Shown here: positions 37,606 to 45,828 of the stretch, in pieces
Numbering within the stretch: position 1 is the stretch's first letter
How the letters are laid out: every line of letters starts with the position of its first letter
Source of the DNA: Streptomyces sp. NBC_00568
GTDB lineage: Bacteria; Actinomycetota; Actinomycetes; Streptomycetales; Streptomycetaceae
Assembly (NCBI RefSeq): GCF_026341855.1
Contig: NZ_JAPENW010000001.1
Location: 682,001-746,000 of the forward strand
Length of the DNA: 64,000 nucleotides
Reading direction: 5' to 3'
Position numbers and translations under genes: made by a program
Notes under the pieces: model-generated
The model's input: only the letters and a program-made list of their open reading frames with translations
The model's database searches: none
Told to the model about the DNA's origin: nothing

Positions 37606-38178
37606 ATGAGCAACGTCATTGTGACCACCTGGTCCCTTGAGCAGACGGCCCCGACCGACCTGCTCCCCGCGGGCGCGCCCGGCGGGGACCTGCGGATCGT
37701 CCGCGCCGAGGTCCCCTCGCCCGAGTTCAGCCGCTTCCTGTACGCGTCGGTCGGCGGGGACATCCGCTGGACGGACCGGCTCGCGTGGACGTACGCGCAG
37801 TGGCAGGAGGCGCTCGACAGGCCGGGCGTGGAGACCTGGGTCGCCTACGACCGGGGGACGCCCGCGGGCTACGTCGAACTCGACCCTCAGGACGACGGGG
37901 CCGTCGAGGTCGTCTACTTCGGCCTCATCCCCGCGTTCCGCGGGCGCCGCATCGGCGGCCACCTCCTCTCGTACGGCGTCGCGCGCGCCTGGGACCTGGC
38001 CGGACGCTGGCCCGGGCGGGCCGAGACGAAGCGCGTCTGGCTGCACACGTGCAGCAAGGACGGGGAGCACGCGATGGACAACTATCTGCGCCGCGGCTTC
38101 ACGCTCTTCGACACCAAGGTCGAGGAGGAGCCGGAGGTGACCACACCGGGGCCGTGGCCGGGGGCGGGGCACTCCTGA
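37606..38178 (+). CDS. GNAT family N-acetyltransferase
   Basis: A 190-residue acyl-CoA-dependent acetyltransferase. The cofactor-binding segment is about residues 105-130 (VVYFGLIPAFRGRRIGGHLL, the R-x-x-G-x-G/A type), preceded by GTPAGYVELD and followed by VWLHTCSKDGEHAMDNYLRR, GFTLFD. Small-molecule or protein acceptor unknown. Its stop is 6 bp from the convergent NACHT gene. Confidence 0.9.
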   Translation: MSNVIVTTWSLEQTAPTDLLPAGAPGGDLRIVRAEVPSPEFSRFLYASVGGDIRWTDRLAWTYAQWQEALDRPGVETWVAYDRGTPAGYVELDPQDDGAVEVVYFGLIPAFRGRRIGGHLLSYGVARAWDLAGRWPGRAETKRVWLHTCSKDGEHAMDNYLRRGFTLFDTKVEEEPEVTTPGPWPGAGHS

Positions 38179-38183
38179 GCGGG

Positions 38184-41100
38184 TCACTCCTGTACGAGGG
38201 GCAGCACCATGGAGGGCAGTCCCTCGTCGAGGAATTCCTCCAGTGCCCGAGGCGTCGCGAGAGGCGCCAGGAGGCCGACGATGCCCGCGAAGATCGCCAG
38301 GCCCATGGCGCCCGACGCCCAGGTACCCCACCACTCGACCACTGCGACGCATCCGGCGAGCGGCACCACGCAGACCATCCAGGTCCAGATGTCGCCCCGG
38401 ACGGCCTGATCCCGGTCCACGACGTCCGGCGCATTCCTGCGAGGAGCCCGGACAAGGGTGAAGTAGATCAGTCCGCCCGCGTTGAGGGCCAGGAAGACGA
38501 TGCCCAGCCGGCCCTGCACACCCCAGGAAGAGCCGCCCAGGAGAACCGCGCCGACTCTGGCGCAGGGGGCGACGGCCAGCAGCGCGTACAGCAGCAGGGC
38601 CGTAGAGAACCTGCCGACGAAATAGGAGTTACCCAGGCGTGTGGTGCCTTCCCTCCAACTCTCCGTGCGCGCGATGCCGGTGTGGGTGAGCACCCGCACC
38701 GCGCGTAGGCATACCTCCGGCCGGAGCCACTCCAGCAGCTTCACGCGCGCTGAGGACAGGCCGGCCGCCGCCACCAGGCGGCGGCCCAGCTCGGCACGGA
38801 CATCGGCCGAAGCGCGTCCACTCACGCCCGGGCCGTCGGCGAGAGCCAGTTGCATCCCCAGCTCAGTCAGTCCGTGCCGACCCGAGCCAAGCAGACGCGC
38901 CGCTCCTCCGGGGTCACCGAGAAAGGCGTCGAGGTCACCAAGGAGGGCCTGATCGACAGGCCTGTCCGTCAGGCTCAGCTCCCTCGGTCCGGCACCGCCG
39001 TAGTCCACCAGCGCGAGCGGCACGACGAGACGGGGGTCGGGCTCCACACCGGGAGGCGGGGCCGTACCGGACTCGGCGGCCTCGCGAAGGAGCATGGCCA
39101 GGGTGGCGGTGATTCCCCACAGCCGCAGCCAGTCGCCCTTGATCCAGTAGGGCGACCACACCCAGGTGAAATCCCACCAGGAAAGCTGGCGCCAGGCGCG
39201 AGACCGCCGGGTTCGCTCCCGGAAACAGTCACCCATGGCCACGGCCGTCTCACGGTCCTTCAGGAGGTCTGCCAGGTGGAAAGCGGCGCACCACGCGGTT
39301 TCCCGTTCCTCCGAGCCGAGCAGCTCGCACAGCGAGTCGATCGCCCTGGGCGTGCGGACGGTCCACAGCAGCTCCCCGACCAGCGCATCGGGCAGATCCA
39401 GCTCCGCATCGAGCAGCGCCGCCACCGCGACATCGCCCATCGACGCCAACGCCGCCTTCGCGCCGGGCAGTCGGGTGAGCTCGGACGCAAGGAACCGTGC
39501 AGCCCCCGGCAGATGCGTCGCCGCGAGTGCCCGGACCGCCGCCCGCGCCCGCTCGGGGTCCCCGAAGTCCTCGGCCGTCTCCAGCAGCAGCGTGAACACG
39601 GCTCGCCCGCGCAGGCGCCGGTCCGCGGCGACGAGCCCGAACGCGGCCACGACACCGTCCTGCCCCCGCCTCTCTCCGCTCGCCCCTCCCTCCCCGAGGC
39701 GGTCGTGGAACATCGTCACGATCTCGTCCGCGAGCCCGTCCTCCACCACCTGTGCGTCGGCCAGGCATTGGAAGGCGAGCAGCGGATCGGTGCGCAAGAT
39801 CTCGCCTACCAGTCCGGAGCAGTCGTGGGAGACGACGCCGCACCACAGCCGGAGCGTCTCGCGCCATACCTCAGGATTCTGGTGGTAGTGCTCCAGGAGT
39901 GCGGCGGGTTCGTCGGCGAGGGCCGTGGCCGCCAAGTACTCCTGCAGCGTGAGGTGGGCGAACTGGAAGCGTTCGCCGTTGTCGGCGGACAGAAGCAGGC
40001 CGCTGCGGTCGACGATCTCGTCGAGCATGTCCTCGCCGCCGTCGGCCGGGTGTCCGTACCGCTCCAGGGTCTCGCGCATCACCGGCGCCACCTTGTCGTA
40101 CGGCATCGCGAGCCGGTCGTACGCGTCCGGTGAGACGGCCTGGGCGGCGAGCGCGAGCCGCTGAAGCGCCGCCCGCTTCACGGGCTGGGCGAAGCGCGCG
40201 TCGCGTTGCCGGTCGCGCAGCAAGCTGACGGTGACCTGCTCGTAGAAATCGGCGCGGTTGTGCGGAAGGACCTGGCCGGTCCCCGCGTACTCGTGGCTGT
40301 AGAGGGTCGCGATCATCGTGAGCAGCAGCGGATTGCGGGCCAAGGTCATCAGCTGCGGGGTGTCGCGCAGAGCGCCGAGGAGCTGTTCCACCATGTCCGT
40401 CTCCAGCCTCGGGGGCCAGGGCCAGCCCCGCAGGAAGCGGGCGACGAGACGGTCGTCGAACTCCTCGACGCGCAGGGTCCGGTCTGCCTCCTCGTTGAAC
40501 TCGCCCCGGTACACGGCGACCCGGCAGGTGACCACGGCACGGCAGCGGCCGTACCCGGTCATGAACTTCCTGATCGCCGCGGCCACCTGGGCGCGCTGCC
40601 CGGTCGGAACCTCGTCGAGTCCGTCGAAGTAGAGGGCGAGGCGACCCTCGTCGAGGGCCCGCGCAACCCACTTGTCCGCGTTCGGGAAGCCGTGATCGGC
40701 GAAGTGCCCGACGATGTGCCGGACGAGATCGCCCTGGGTCAGGTCCACCGAGTGCAGGGAGAGCAGGACGGGGACATCGGTCGCTGAGCCGAGGTCGACG
40801 CGGTGTCTTCGACGCGGGTCGTACCAGGTGCGCTCGGGCGGCAGGTCGGGCCGATAGCGATCGCCGGCCCAGGCCAGCACCGTGTGACGCAGCAGCATCG
40901 TCTTCCCCGCACCGGGGACCCCCAGCACGACGGCCCGGCGCGCCTCGCCCAGCGTCGCCGTGGCCTCTCCCCGCTCCGCGACGGCGCCGAAGCCGAACGC
41001 GGTACGCAGCGGGACATAGACGGAGGCCATGTCCATGACGCTGGACTCTTCCGGGCGGAAGGAGACGGAGAAGCGGTGGTGGCGTTCGTACATCCGGACC

Positions 41101-41273
41101 GTGTACCGGCGCAGCGCGGTGCGGGCGAGAAGCGCGCTGCCCGCGAGCCGGTTGTAGAGCGCGGTGGCGACCAGGTCGGCGAGGCGCTTGAACCAATCCT
41201 TGAGCTTCAGGACGAGCACGCCGAGGACGAAGGCGATCATGGCCAGGAACAAGTCGTGCGCCCGGTCCCCCAT
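38184..41273 (-). CDS. membrane-anchored NACHT NTPase with HEAT-like repeats and C-terminal membrane domain
   Basis: A 1,029-residue STAND-type NTPase. Residues 7-23 are a membrane helix (LFLAMIAFVLGVLVLKL), then an amphipathic helical linker. The NACHT domain has Walker A GVPGAGKT (118-125), Walker B LALYFDGLDEVP (212-223), the VVTCRVAVYRGEF sensor block and RNPLLLTMIATLYS. A helical repeat region follows (about 480-700: MGDVAVAALLDAELDLPDAL, ETAWCAAFHLADLLKD). Four C-terminal helices (about 880-1020) return it to the membrane. NACHT proteins of bacteria include anti-phage sensors that oligomerise on ligand binding. No separate effector domain is visible, so the membrane part may itself be the effector. 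ATG 41273 follows GGAGGGGGAG. Confidence 0.88.
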   Translation of the reverse strand: MGDRAHDLFLAMIAFVLGVLVLKLKDWFKRLADLVATALYNRLAGSALLARTALRRYTVRMYERHHRFSVSFRPEESSVMDMASVYVPLRTAFGFGAVAERGEATATLGEARRAVVLGVPGAGKTMLLRHTVLAWAGDRYRPDLPPERTWYDPRRRHRVDLGSATDVPVLLSLHSVDLTQGDLVRHIVGHFADHGFPNADKWVARALDEGRLALYFDGLDEVPTGQRAQVAAAIRKFMTGYGRCRAVVTCRVAVYRGEFNEEADRTLRVEEFDDRLVARFLRGWPWPPRLETDMVEQLLGALRDTPQLMTLARNPLLLTMIATLYSHEYAGTGQVLPHNRADFYEQVTVSLLRDRQRDARFAQPVKRAALQRLALAAQAVSPDAYDRLAMPYDKVAPVMRETLERYGHPADGGEDMLDEIVDRSGLLLSADNGERFQFAHLTLQEYLAATALADEPAALLEHYHQNPEVWRETLRLWCGVVSHDCSGLVGEILRTDPLLAFQCLADAQVVEDGLADEIVTMFHDRLGEGGASGERRGQDGVVAAFGLVAADRRLRGRAVFTLLLETAEDFGDPERARAAVRALAATHLPGAARFLASELTRLPGAKAALASMGDVAVAALLDAELDLPDALVGELLWTVRTPRAIDSLCELLGSEERETAWCAAFHLADLLKDRETAVAMGDCFRERTRRSRAWRQLSWWDFTWVWSPYWIKGDWLRLWGITATLAMLLREAAESGTAPPPGVEPDPRLVVPLALVDYGGAGPRELSLTDRPVDQALLGDLDAFLGDPGGAARLLGSGRHGLTELGMQLALADGPGVSGRASADVRAELGRRLVAAAGLSSARVKLLEWLRPEVCLRAVRVLTHTGIARTESWREGTTRLGNSYFVGRFSTALLLYALLAVAPCARVGAVLLGGSSWGVQGRLGIVFLALNAGGLIYFTLVRAPRRNAPDVVDRDQAVRGDIWTWMVCVVPLAGCVAVVEWWGTWASGAMGLAIFAGIVGLLAPLATPRALEEFLDEGLPSMVLPLVQE

Positions 41274-41402
41274 CGGCTCCCCCTCCGGCCACCGCGCCGT
41301 ACCGGAAGGGCAGAATACGAGGGGCCGTCCGCATCTGTCCCCCGACCGACAGAAGTGCCTGCGCGGACTCCCGGGCAGGCAGCAGTGACAGACGCCACAT
41401 CA

Positions 41403-41417
41403 TCCCAATATTTGGGA
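41403..41417. promoter_or_regulatory. candidate operator TCCCAA-TAT-TTGGGA
   Basis: A perfect 6-bp inverted repeat with a 3-nt centre in the region upstream of the sulfur operon. A possible -10 CATAAT sits at 41430-41435, so the dyad would cover the -35 zone, where a repressor would block transcription. Confidence 0.55.
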
Positions 41418-41480
41418 CATTCACGTCCGCATAATGGACGGTGGTGGACTGCCCCGAGATCCCCGTGACACGCTTCCGTC

Positions 41481-41564
41481 ATGTCTGGAACTGGAATTGC
41501 CTTGGTGAGTCGGCGGCACGTCGACCTCGGCCGCATGTCCAGCGCCATCTGTCCGGCGAGCTGA
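41481..41564 (+). CDS. 27-residue leader peptide upstream of the sulfate-assimilation operon
   Basis: ATG 41481 to TGA 41564. The peptide contains LVSRRHVDLGRMSSAICPAS, the conserved pattern of small actinobacterial leader peptides found before sulfur-metabolism genes. It has one Cys four codons before the stop, fitting cysteine-responsive attenuation in which ribosome stalling at Cys changes folding of the downstream mRNA. The stop is 136 nt from the sulfite reductase start, with a hairpin between. No strong ribosome site is visible. The mechanism is inferred; the conserved motif is the main evidence. Confidence 0.8.
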   Translation: MSGTGIALVSRRHVDLGRMSSAICPAS

Positions 41565-41605
41565 CCAGCCCAGCAGCGCCGACTCTCCCCCTTTTTGCGA
41601 TTCTT

Positions 41606-41619
41606 GCGCAGTGCTGCGC
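41606..41619 (+). promoter_or_regulatory. hairpin between leader peptide and sulfite reductase
   Basis: GCGCAG-TG-CTGCGC forms a perfect 6-bp stem after a pyrimidine-rich tract (41582-41596, CTCCCCCTTTTT). A candidate element of attenuation or of start-site masking. Short repeats CCGTATGC at 41628 and 41639 follow. Confidence 0.45.
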
Positions 41620-41699
41620 CCATTCTTCCGTATGCACCCGTATGCGCAGGTCAGAGCCGCAGTCAGACCTGTCCCGCAGTCTCGAAGGACGTATCAACC

Positions 41700-43394
41700 A
41701 TGGCCGCCACCCCCGAGAATCCTGCCGCCGCGCCCCGCCGCAAGGTGAGCCGTCACCGTGGCGAGGGTCAGTGGGCCGTAGGTCACTTCACCCCGCTCAA
41801 CGGCAACGAGCAGTTCAAGAAGGACGACGACGGTCTCAACGTGCGGACACGCATTGAGACGGTCTACTCCAAGCGGGGCTTCGACTCGATCGACCCCAAC
41901 GACCTGCGCGGACGGATGCGCTGGTGGGGCCTCTACACCCAGCGCAAGCCCGGGATCGACGGCGGCAAGACCGCGATCCTGGAGCCGGAGGAGCTGGACG
42001 ACAAGTACTTCATGCTGCGCGTCCGCATCGACGGCGGCCGGCTGACCACGCAGCAGCTGCGCGTCATCGGCGAGATCTCGCAGGAGTTCGCGCGCGGCAC
42101 CGCCGACCTCACCGACCGGCAGAACGTCCAGTACCACTGGATCCGCATCGAGGACGTCCCGGAGATCTGGGACCGCCTGGAGGCCGTGGGCCTGTCCACG
42201 ACCGAGGCCTGCGGTGACACGCCCCGCGTCATCCTCGGCTCGCCCGTCGCCGGCATCGCCGAGGACGAGATCCTCGACGGCACCCCGGCCATCGAGGAGA
42301 TCCACCGCCGGGTCATCGGCAACAAGGACTTCTCGAACCTGCCCCGCAAGTTCAAGACCGCGATCTCGGGCTCGCCGCTGCTCGACGTGGCGCACGAGAT
42401 CAACGACGTCGCCTTCGTCGGCGTGAACCACCCGGAGCACGGCCCCGGCTTCGACCTCTGGGTCGGCGGCGGCCTCTCCACCAACCCGAAGATCGGCCAG
42501 CGTCTCGGCGCCTGGGTCCCGCTCGACGAGGTCGCGGACGTCCACATCGGCGTCCTCTCGATCTTCCGCGACTACGGCTACCGGCGGCTGCGCACCCGCG
42601 CCCGTCTGAAGTTCCTGGTCGCCGACTGGGGCGTGGAGAAGTTCCGCCAGGTCCTGGAGGACGAGTACCTGCAGCGCAAGCTCGTCGACGGCCCCGCCCC
42701 CGACCAGCCGGTCGCCCGCTGGCGCGACCACGTCGGCGTGCACCGGCAGCAGGACGGCCGGTACTACGTCGGCTTCGCCCCGCGCGTCGGCCGCGTGGAC
42801 GGCGCGACCCTGACGAAGATCGCCGAACTGGCCGAGGCGCACGGCTCGGGCCGGCTGCGCACCACCGTCGAGCAGAAGATGATCGTGCTCGACGTGGACG
42901 AGACGCGGATCGAATCGCTCGTCGAGGGCCTGGAGGCGCTCGACCTGACCGCGAAGCCCTCCACCTTCCGGCGCGGCACGATGGCCTGCACCGGTATCGA
43001 GTACTGCAAGCTCGCGATCGTCGAGACCAAGGCGCGCGGTGCTTCCCTGATCGACGAACTCGAGCGCCGCATCCCCGAGTTCGACGAGCCCATCACCATC
43101 AACATCAACGGCTGCCCGAACGCCTGCGCCCGCATCCAGGTCGCGGACATCGGTCTCAAGGGCCAGTTGGTCCTGGACGAGCGCGGCGAGCAGGTCGAGG
43201 GATACCAGGTGCACCTGGGCGGCGCGCTCGGCCTGGAGGCCGGGTTCGGCCGCAAGGTCCGTGGCCTGAAGGTGACTTCGGACGAACTGCCCGACTACAT
43301 CGAGCGCGTCCTCAAGCGTTTCCAGGCGGAGCGCGAGGACGGCGAGCGCTTCGCCACCTGGGCCTCGCGCGCCTCCGAGGAGGCCCTGTCGTGA
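41700..43394 (+). CDS. assimilatory sulfite reductase (ferredoxin type), siroheme and [4Fe-4S]
   Basis: A 564-residue enzyme reducing sulfite to sulfide in cysteine synthesis. Two ferrodoxin-like/siroheme repeats are present: first DGGRLTTQQLRVIGEISQEF, DRQNVQYHWIRIED; second RLRTTVEQKMIVLDVDE. Cluster cysteines occur as C-x5-C (ACTGIEYCKLA) and C-x3-C (NGCPNACARIQ). ATG 41700 follows AAGGA; upstream in-frame sequence belongs to the leader region. The stop overlaps the zinc-ribbon gene as GTGA, the first of a chain of coupled genes. Confidence 0.95.
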   Translation: MAATPENPAAAPRRKVSRHRGEGQWAVGHFTPLNGNEQFKKDDDGLNVRTRIETVYSKRGFDSIDPNDLRGRMRWWGLYTQRKPGIDGGKTAILEPEELDDKYFMLRVRIDGGRLTTQQLRVIGEISQEFARGTADLTDRQNVQYHWIRIEDVPEIWDRLEAVGLSTTEACGDTPRVILGSPVAGIAEDEILDGTPAIEEIHRRVIGNKDFSNLPRKFKTAISGSPLLDVAHEINDVAFVGVNHPEHGPGFDLWVGGGLSTNPKIGQRLGAWVPLDEVADVHIGVLSIFRDYGYRRLRTRARLKFLVADWGVEKFRQVLEDEYLQRKLVDGPAPDQPVARWRDHVGVHRQQDGRYYVGFAPRVGRVDGATLTKIAELAEAHGSGRLRTTVEQKMIVLDVDETRIESLVEGLEALDLTAKPSTFRRGTMACTGIEYCKLAIVETKARGASLIDELERRIPEFDEPITININGCPNACARIQVADIGLKGQLVLDERGEQVEGYQVHLGGALGLEAGFGRKVRGLKVTSDELPDYIERVLKRFQAEREDGERFATWASRASEEALS

Positions 43395-43570
43395 GTGAGC
43401 GTGCCGCGCCGTTCTACTGCCCCTACTGCGGGGACGAGGATCTGCGACCCAGCGAGGAGGGCCACGGCGCGTGGGAATGCGCGTCGTGCAACCGAGCCTT
43501 TCAGCTGAAGTTCCTCGGGCTGCTGTCCCGGGGCCTTCGGCAGGAAGAGCGTGGAGGGGCGGAGATATGA
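43391..43570 (+). CDS. small zinc-ribbon protein in the sulfur operon
   Basis: A 59-residue protein from GTG 43391 to TGA 43570, overlapping its neighbours by 4 nt on both sides (GTGA and ATGA). Two CxxC knuckles, YCPYCGDE and WECASCNRAF, about 20 residues apart, make a rubredoxin/zinc-ribbon-like fold, followed by a basic helical tail (LKFLGLLSRGLRQEER). It is too short to be a catalyst alone. A role as an assembly or electron-transfer partner of sulfite reductase or CysH is inference from tight coupling. The same gene sits at this place in S. coelicolor (from memory). Confidence 0.8.
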   Translation: MSERAAPFYCPYCGDEDLRPSEEGHGAWECASCNRAFQLKFLGLLSRGLRQEERGGAEI

Positions 43571-44286
43571 CGACGATTCAGGAAGAGCGTACGGGCGAGG
43601 ACTTGAGGAGCCTGGCCGAGCAGGCCGGGCGTGACCTGGAGGACGCCTCCGCGCTGGAGATCCTCCGATGGGCCGTGGACACCTTCGGCGAGAAGTTCTG
43701 TGTCACCTCCTCCATGGAGGACGCCGTCGTCGCCCATCTCGCCTCCCGCGCGGTGCCCGGCGACAGCCGCGTCGGCGTGGTCTTCCTCGACACCGGCTAC
43801 CACTTCCCGGAGACGATCGGCACCCGTGACGCGGTCGAGGCCGTGATGGACGTCGACGTCATCACGCTCACCCCGCGCCAGACGGTCGCCGAACAGGACG
43901 CCGAGTACGGCCCGAAGCTGCACGACCGCGACCCGGACCTGTGCTGCGCCCTGCGCAAGGTCAAGCCCCTCGAAGAGGGCCTGACCGCGTACGACGCCTG
44001 GGCGACCGGGCTGCGCCGCGACGAGTCCCCGACCCGGGCGAACACCCCGGTGGTCGGCTGGGACGAGAAGCGGCAGAAGGTCAAGGTCTCGCCCATCGCG
44101 CGCTGGACGCAGGACGACGTCGACGCGTATGTCGCCGAGCACGGGGTCCTCACCAACCCGCTGCTGACGGACGGTTACGCCTCCGTCGGCTGCGCGCCCT
44201 GCACCCGCCGGGTGCTGGAGGGCGAGGACGCGCGCGCCGGCCGCTGGGCGGGCCGCTCGAAGACCGAGTGCGGGCTGCACGGATGA
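43567..44286 (+). CDS. cysH: phosphoadenylyl/adenylyl-sulfate reductase
   Basis: A 239-residue thioredoxin-dependent reductase giving sulfite from (P)APS. Seen: the PP-loop-type SSMEDAVVAHLASRAVPGDS, LDTGYHFPETIGTRD, cysteine pair Cys126-Cys127, Cys209-x2-Cys212 and catalytic Cys235 in KTECGLHG. The two cysteine pairs bind a [4Fe-4S] cluster, which marks the APS-reducing assimilatory type. ATG 43567 overlaps the zinc-ribbon stop. Confidence 0.94.
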   Translation: MTTIQEERTGEDLRSLAEQAGRDLEDASALEILRWAVDTFGEKFCVTSSMEDAVVAHLASRAVPGDSRVGVVFLDTGYHFPETIGTRDAVEAVMDVDVITLTPRQTVAEQDAEYGPKLHDRDPDLCCALRKVKPLEEGLTAYDAWATGLRRDESPTRANTPVVGWDEKRQKVKVSPIARWTQDDVDAYVAEHGVLTNPLLTDGYASVGCAPCTRRVLEGEDARAGRWAGRSKTECGLHG

Positions 44287-44354
44287 CGGCGACGACGACG
44301 GCACCCACGACGACCGCGCCCGCCGCGGACCCCACGAATTCTCAGGAGCAGCAA

Positions 44355-44891
44355 GTGACGACCGGAGCCACCGTCTGGCTCACGGGTCTGCCGAGTGCCG
44401 GCAAGACCACCATCGCGTACGAGCTGGCAGGCCGGCTGCGCGAGGAGGGCCACCGTGTCGAGGTGCTCGACGGCGACGAGATCCGCGAGTTCCTCTCGGC
44501 GGGCCTCGGCTTCAGCCGCGCCGACCGGCACACCAACGTGCAGCGCGTCGGCTTCCTCGCCGAACTCCTCGCCCGCAACGGCGTCAAGGCGCTCGTCCCG
44601 GTGATCGCGCCCTACGCGGACAGCCGCGAGGCCGTGCGGGGGCGCCACCAGACCGGGGGCACCCCCTACCTGGAGGTGCACGTGGCGACCCCGGTGGAGG
44701 TCTGCTCCGTACGCGATGTGAAGGGGCTGTACGCCAAGCAGGCCGCGGGCGAGATCTCGGGGCTGACCGGCGTCGACGACCCGTACGAGGAGCCCGAGTC
44801 GCCCGATCTGCGGATCGAGTCGCACACCCAGACCGTGCAGGAGTCCGCTGCCGCGCTGCACGCGCTGCTCACCGAGAGGGGTCTCGCATGA
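44355..44891 (+). CDS. cysC: adenylylsulfate kinase
   Basis: A 178-residue ATP-dependent kinase making PAPS from APS. P-loop GLPSAGKT (residues 11-18), DGDEIREFLSAGLGFSRADR, RVGFLAELLARNGVKALVPV, and the substrate lid region. GTG 44355 is chosen because AGGAG lies 6 nt before it and the protein then begins at the family's usual point. An ATG at 44283 overlapping the cysH stop would add 24 Thr/Ala-rich residues. Having both this and a cluster-bearing CysH means APS can be both phosphorylated and directly reduced. Confidence 0.9.
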   Translation: MTTGATVWLTGLPSAGKTTIAYELAGRLREEGHRVEVLDGDEIREFLSAGLGFSRADRHTNVQRVGFLAELLARNGVKALVPVIAPYADSREAVRGRHQTGGTPYLEVHVATPVEVCSVRDVKGLYAKQAAGEISGLTGVDDPYEEPESPDLRIESHTQTVQESAAALHALLTERGLA

Positions 44892-45826
44892 CGACCGTCG
44901 CCAGTGTCTCCGAGGAGACGCAGCGCAGCCCGTACGCGCTGTCGCACCTGGACGCGCTGGAGTCCGAGGCCGTGCACATCTTCCGTGAGGTCGCGGGCGA
45001 GTTCGAACGGCCGGTGATCCTCTTCTCCGGCGGCAAGGACTCCATCGTCATGCTGCACCTGGCGCTGAAGGCCTTCGCGCCCGCCGCGATCCCCTTCACG
45101 CTGCTGCACGTCGACACGGGACACAACTTCCCCGAGGTCCTCGGCTACCGCGACCGGACCGTGGAACAGCACGGCCTGCGTCTGCACGTCGCCTCGGTGC
45201 AGGACTACATCGACCGCGGAGTGCTGCGCGAGCGCCCGGACGGGACCCGCAACCCGCTCCAGACCCTCCCGCTCACCGAGAAGATCCAGGCCGAGCGCTT
45301 CGACGCGGTCTTCGGCGGCGGACGCCGCGACGAGGAGAAGGCCCGCGCCAAGGAGCGGGTGTTCTCGCTGCGGGACGAGTTCTCGCAGTGGGACCCCCGC
45401 CGCCAGCGCCCCGAGCTCTGGCAGCTCTACAACGGCCGCCACGCACCCGGCGAGCACGTCCGCGTGTTCCCGCTCTCCAACTGGACCGAGCTGGACGTCT
45501 GGCAGTACATCGCCCGCGAGGGCATCGAACTCCCCGACATCTACTTCGCGCACGAGCGTGAGGTCTTCCGGCGGGGCGGCATGTGGCTGACCGCCGGCGA
45601 GTGGGGCGGGCCCCGCGCGAGCGAGACTGTAGAGAAACGACAGGTGCGCTACCGGACAGTGGGCGACATGTCCTGCACCGGTGCGGTCGACTCCGACGCG
45701 ACCACCCTGGACGCCGTCATCGCCGAGATCGCCGCCTCCCGCCTGACCGAGCGCGGCGCCACCCGCGCCGACGACAAGGTGTCCGAGGCCGCGATGGAAG
45801 ACCGCAAGCGCGAGGGGTACTTCTAG
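44888..45826 (+). CDS. cysD: sulfate adenylyltransferase subunit 2
   Basis: A 312-residue subunit that adenylates sulfate with ATP. PP-loop VILFSGGKDSIVMLHLALKA (about residues 41-60), LHVDTGHNFPEVLGYRD, FGGGRRDEEKARAKERVFSL, NWTELDVWQYI and GDMSCTGAVDS. It works as a complex with the CysN GTPase. Coupled to cysC (ATGA) and 2 bp from cysN. Confidence 0.96.
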   Translation: MTTVASVSEETQRSPYALSHLDALESEAVHIFREVAGEFERPVILFSGGKDSIVMLHLALKAFAPAAIPFTLLHVDTGHNFPEVLGYRDRTVEQHGLRLHVASVQDYIDRGVLRERPDGTRNPLQTLPLTEKIQAERFDAVFGGGRRDEEKARAKERVFSLRDEFSQWDPRRQRPELWQLYNGRHAPGEHVRVFPLSNWTELDVWQYIAREGIELPDIYFAHEREVFRRGGMWLTAGEWGGPRASETVEKRQVRYRTVGDMSCTGAVDSDATTLDAVIAEIAASRLTERGATRADDKVSEAAMEDRKREGYF

Positions 45827-45828
45827 AC

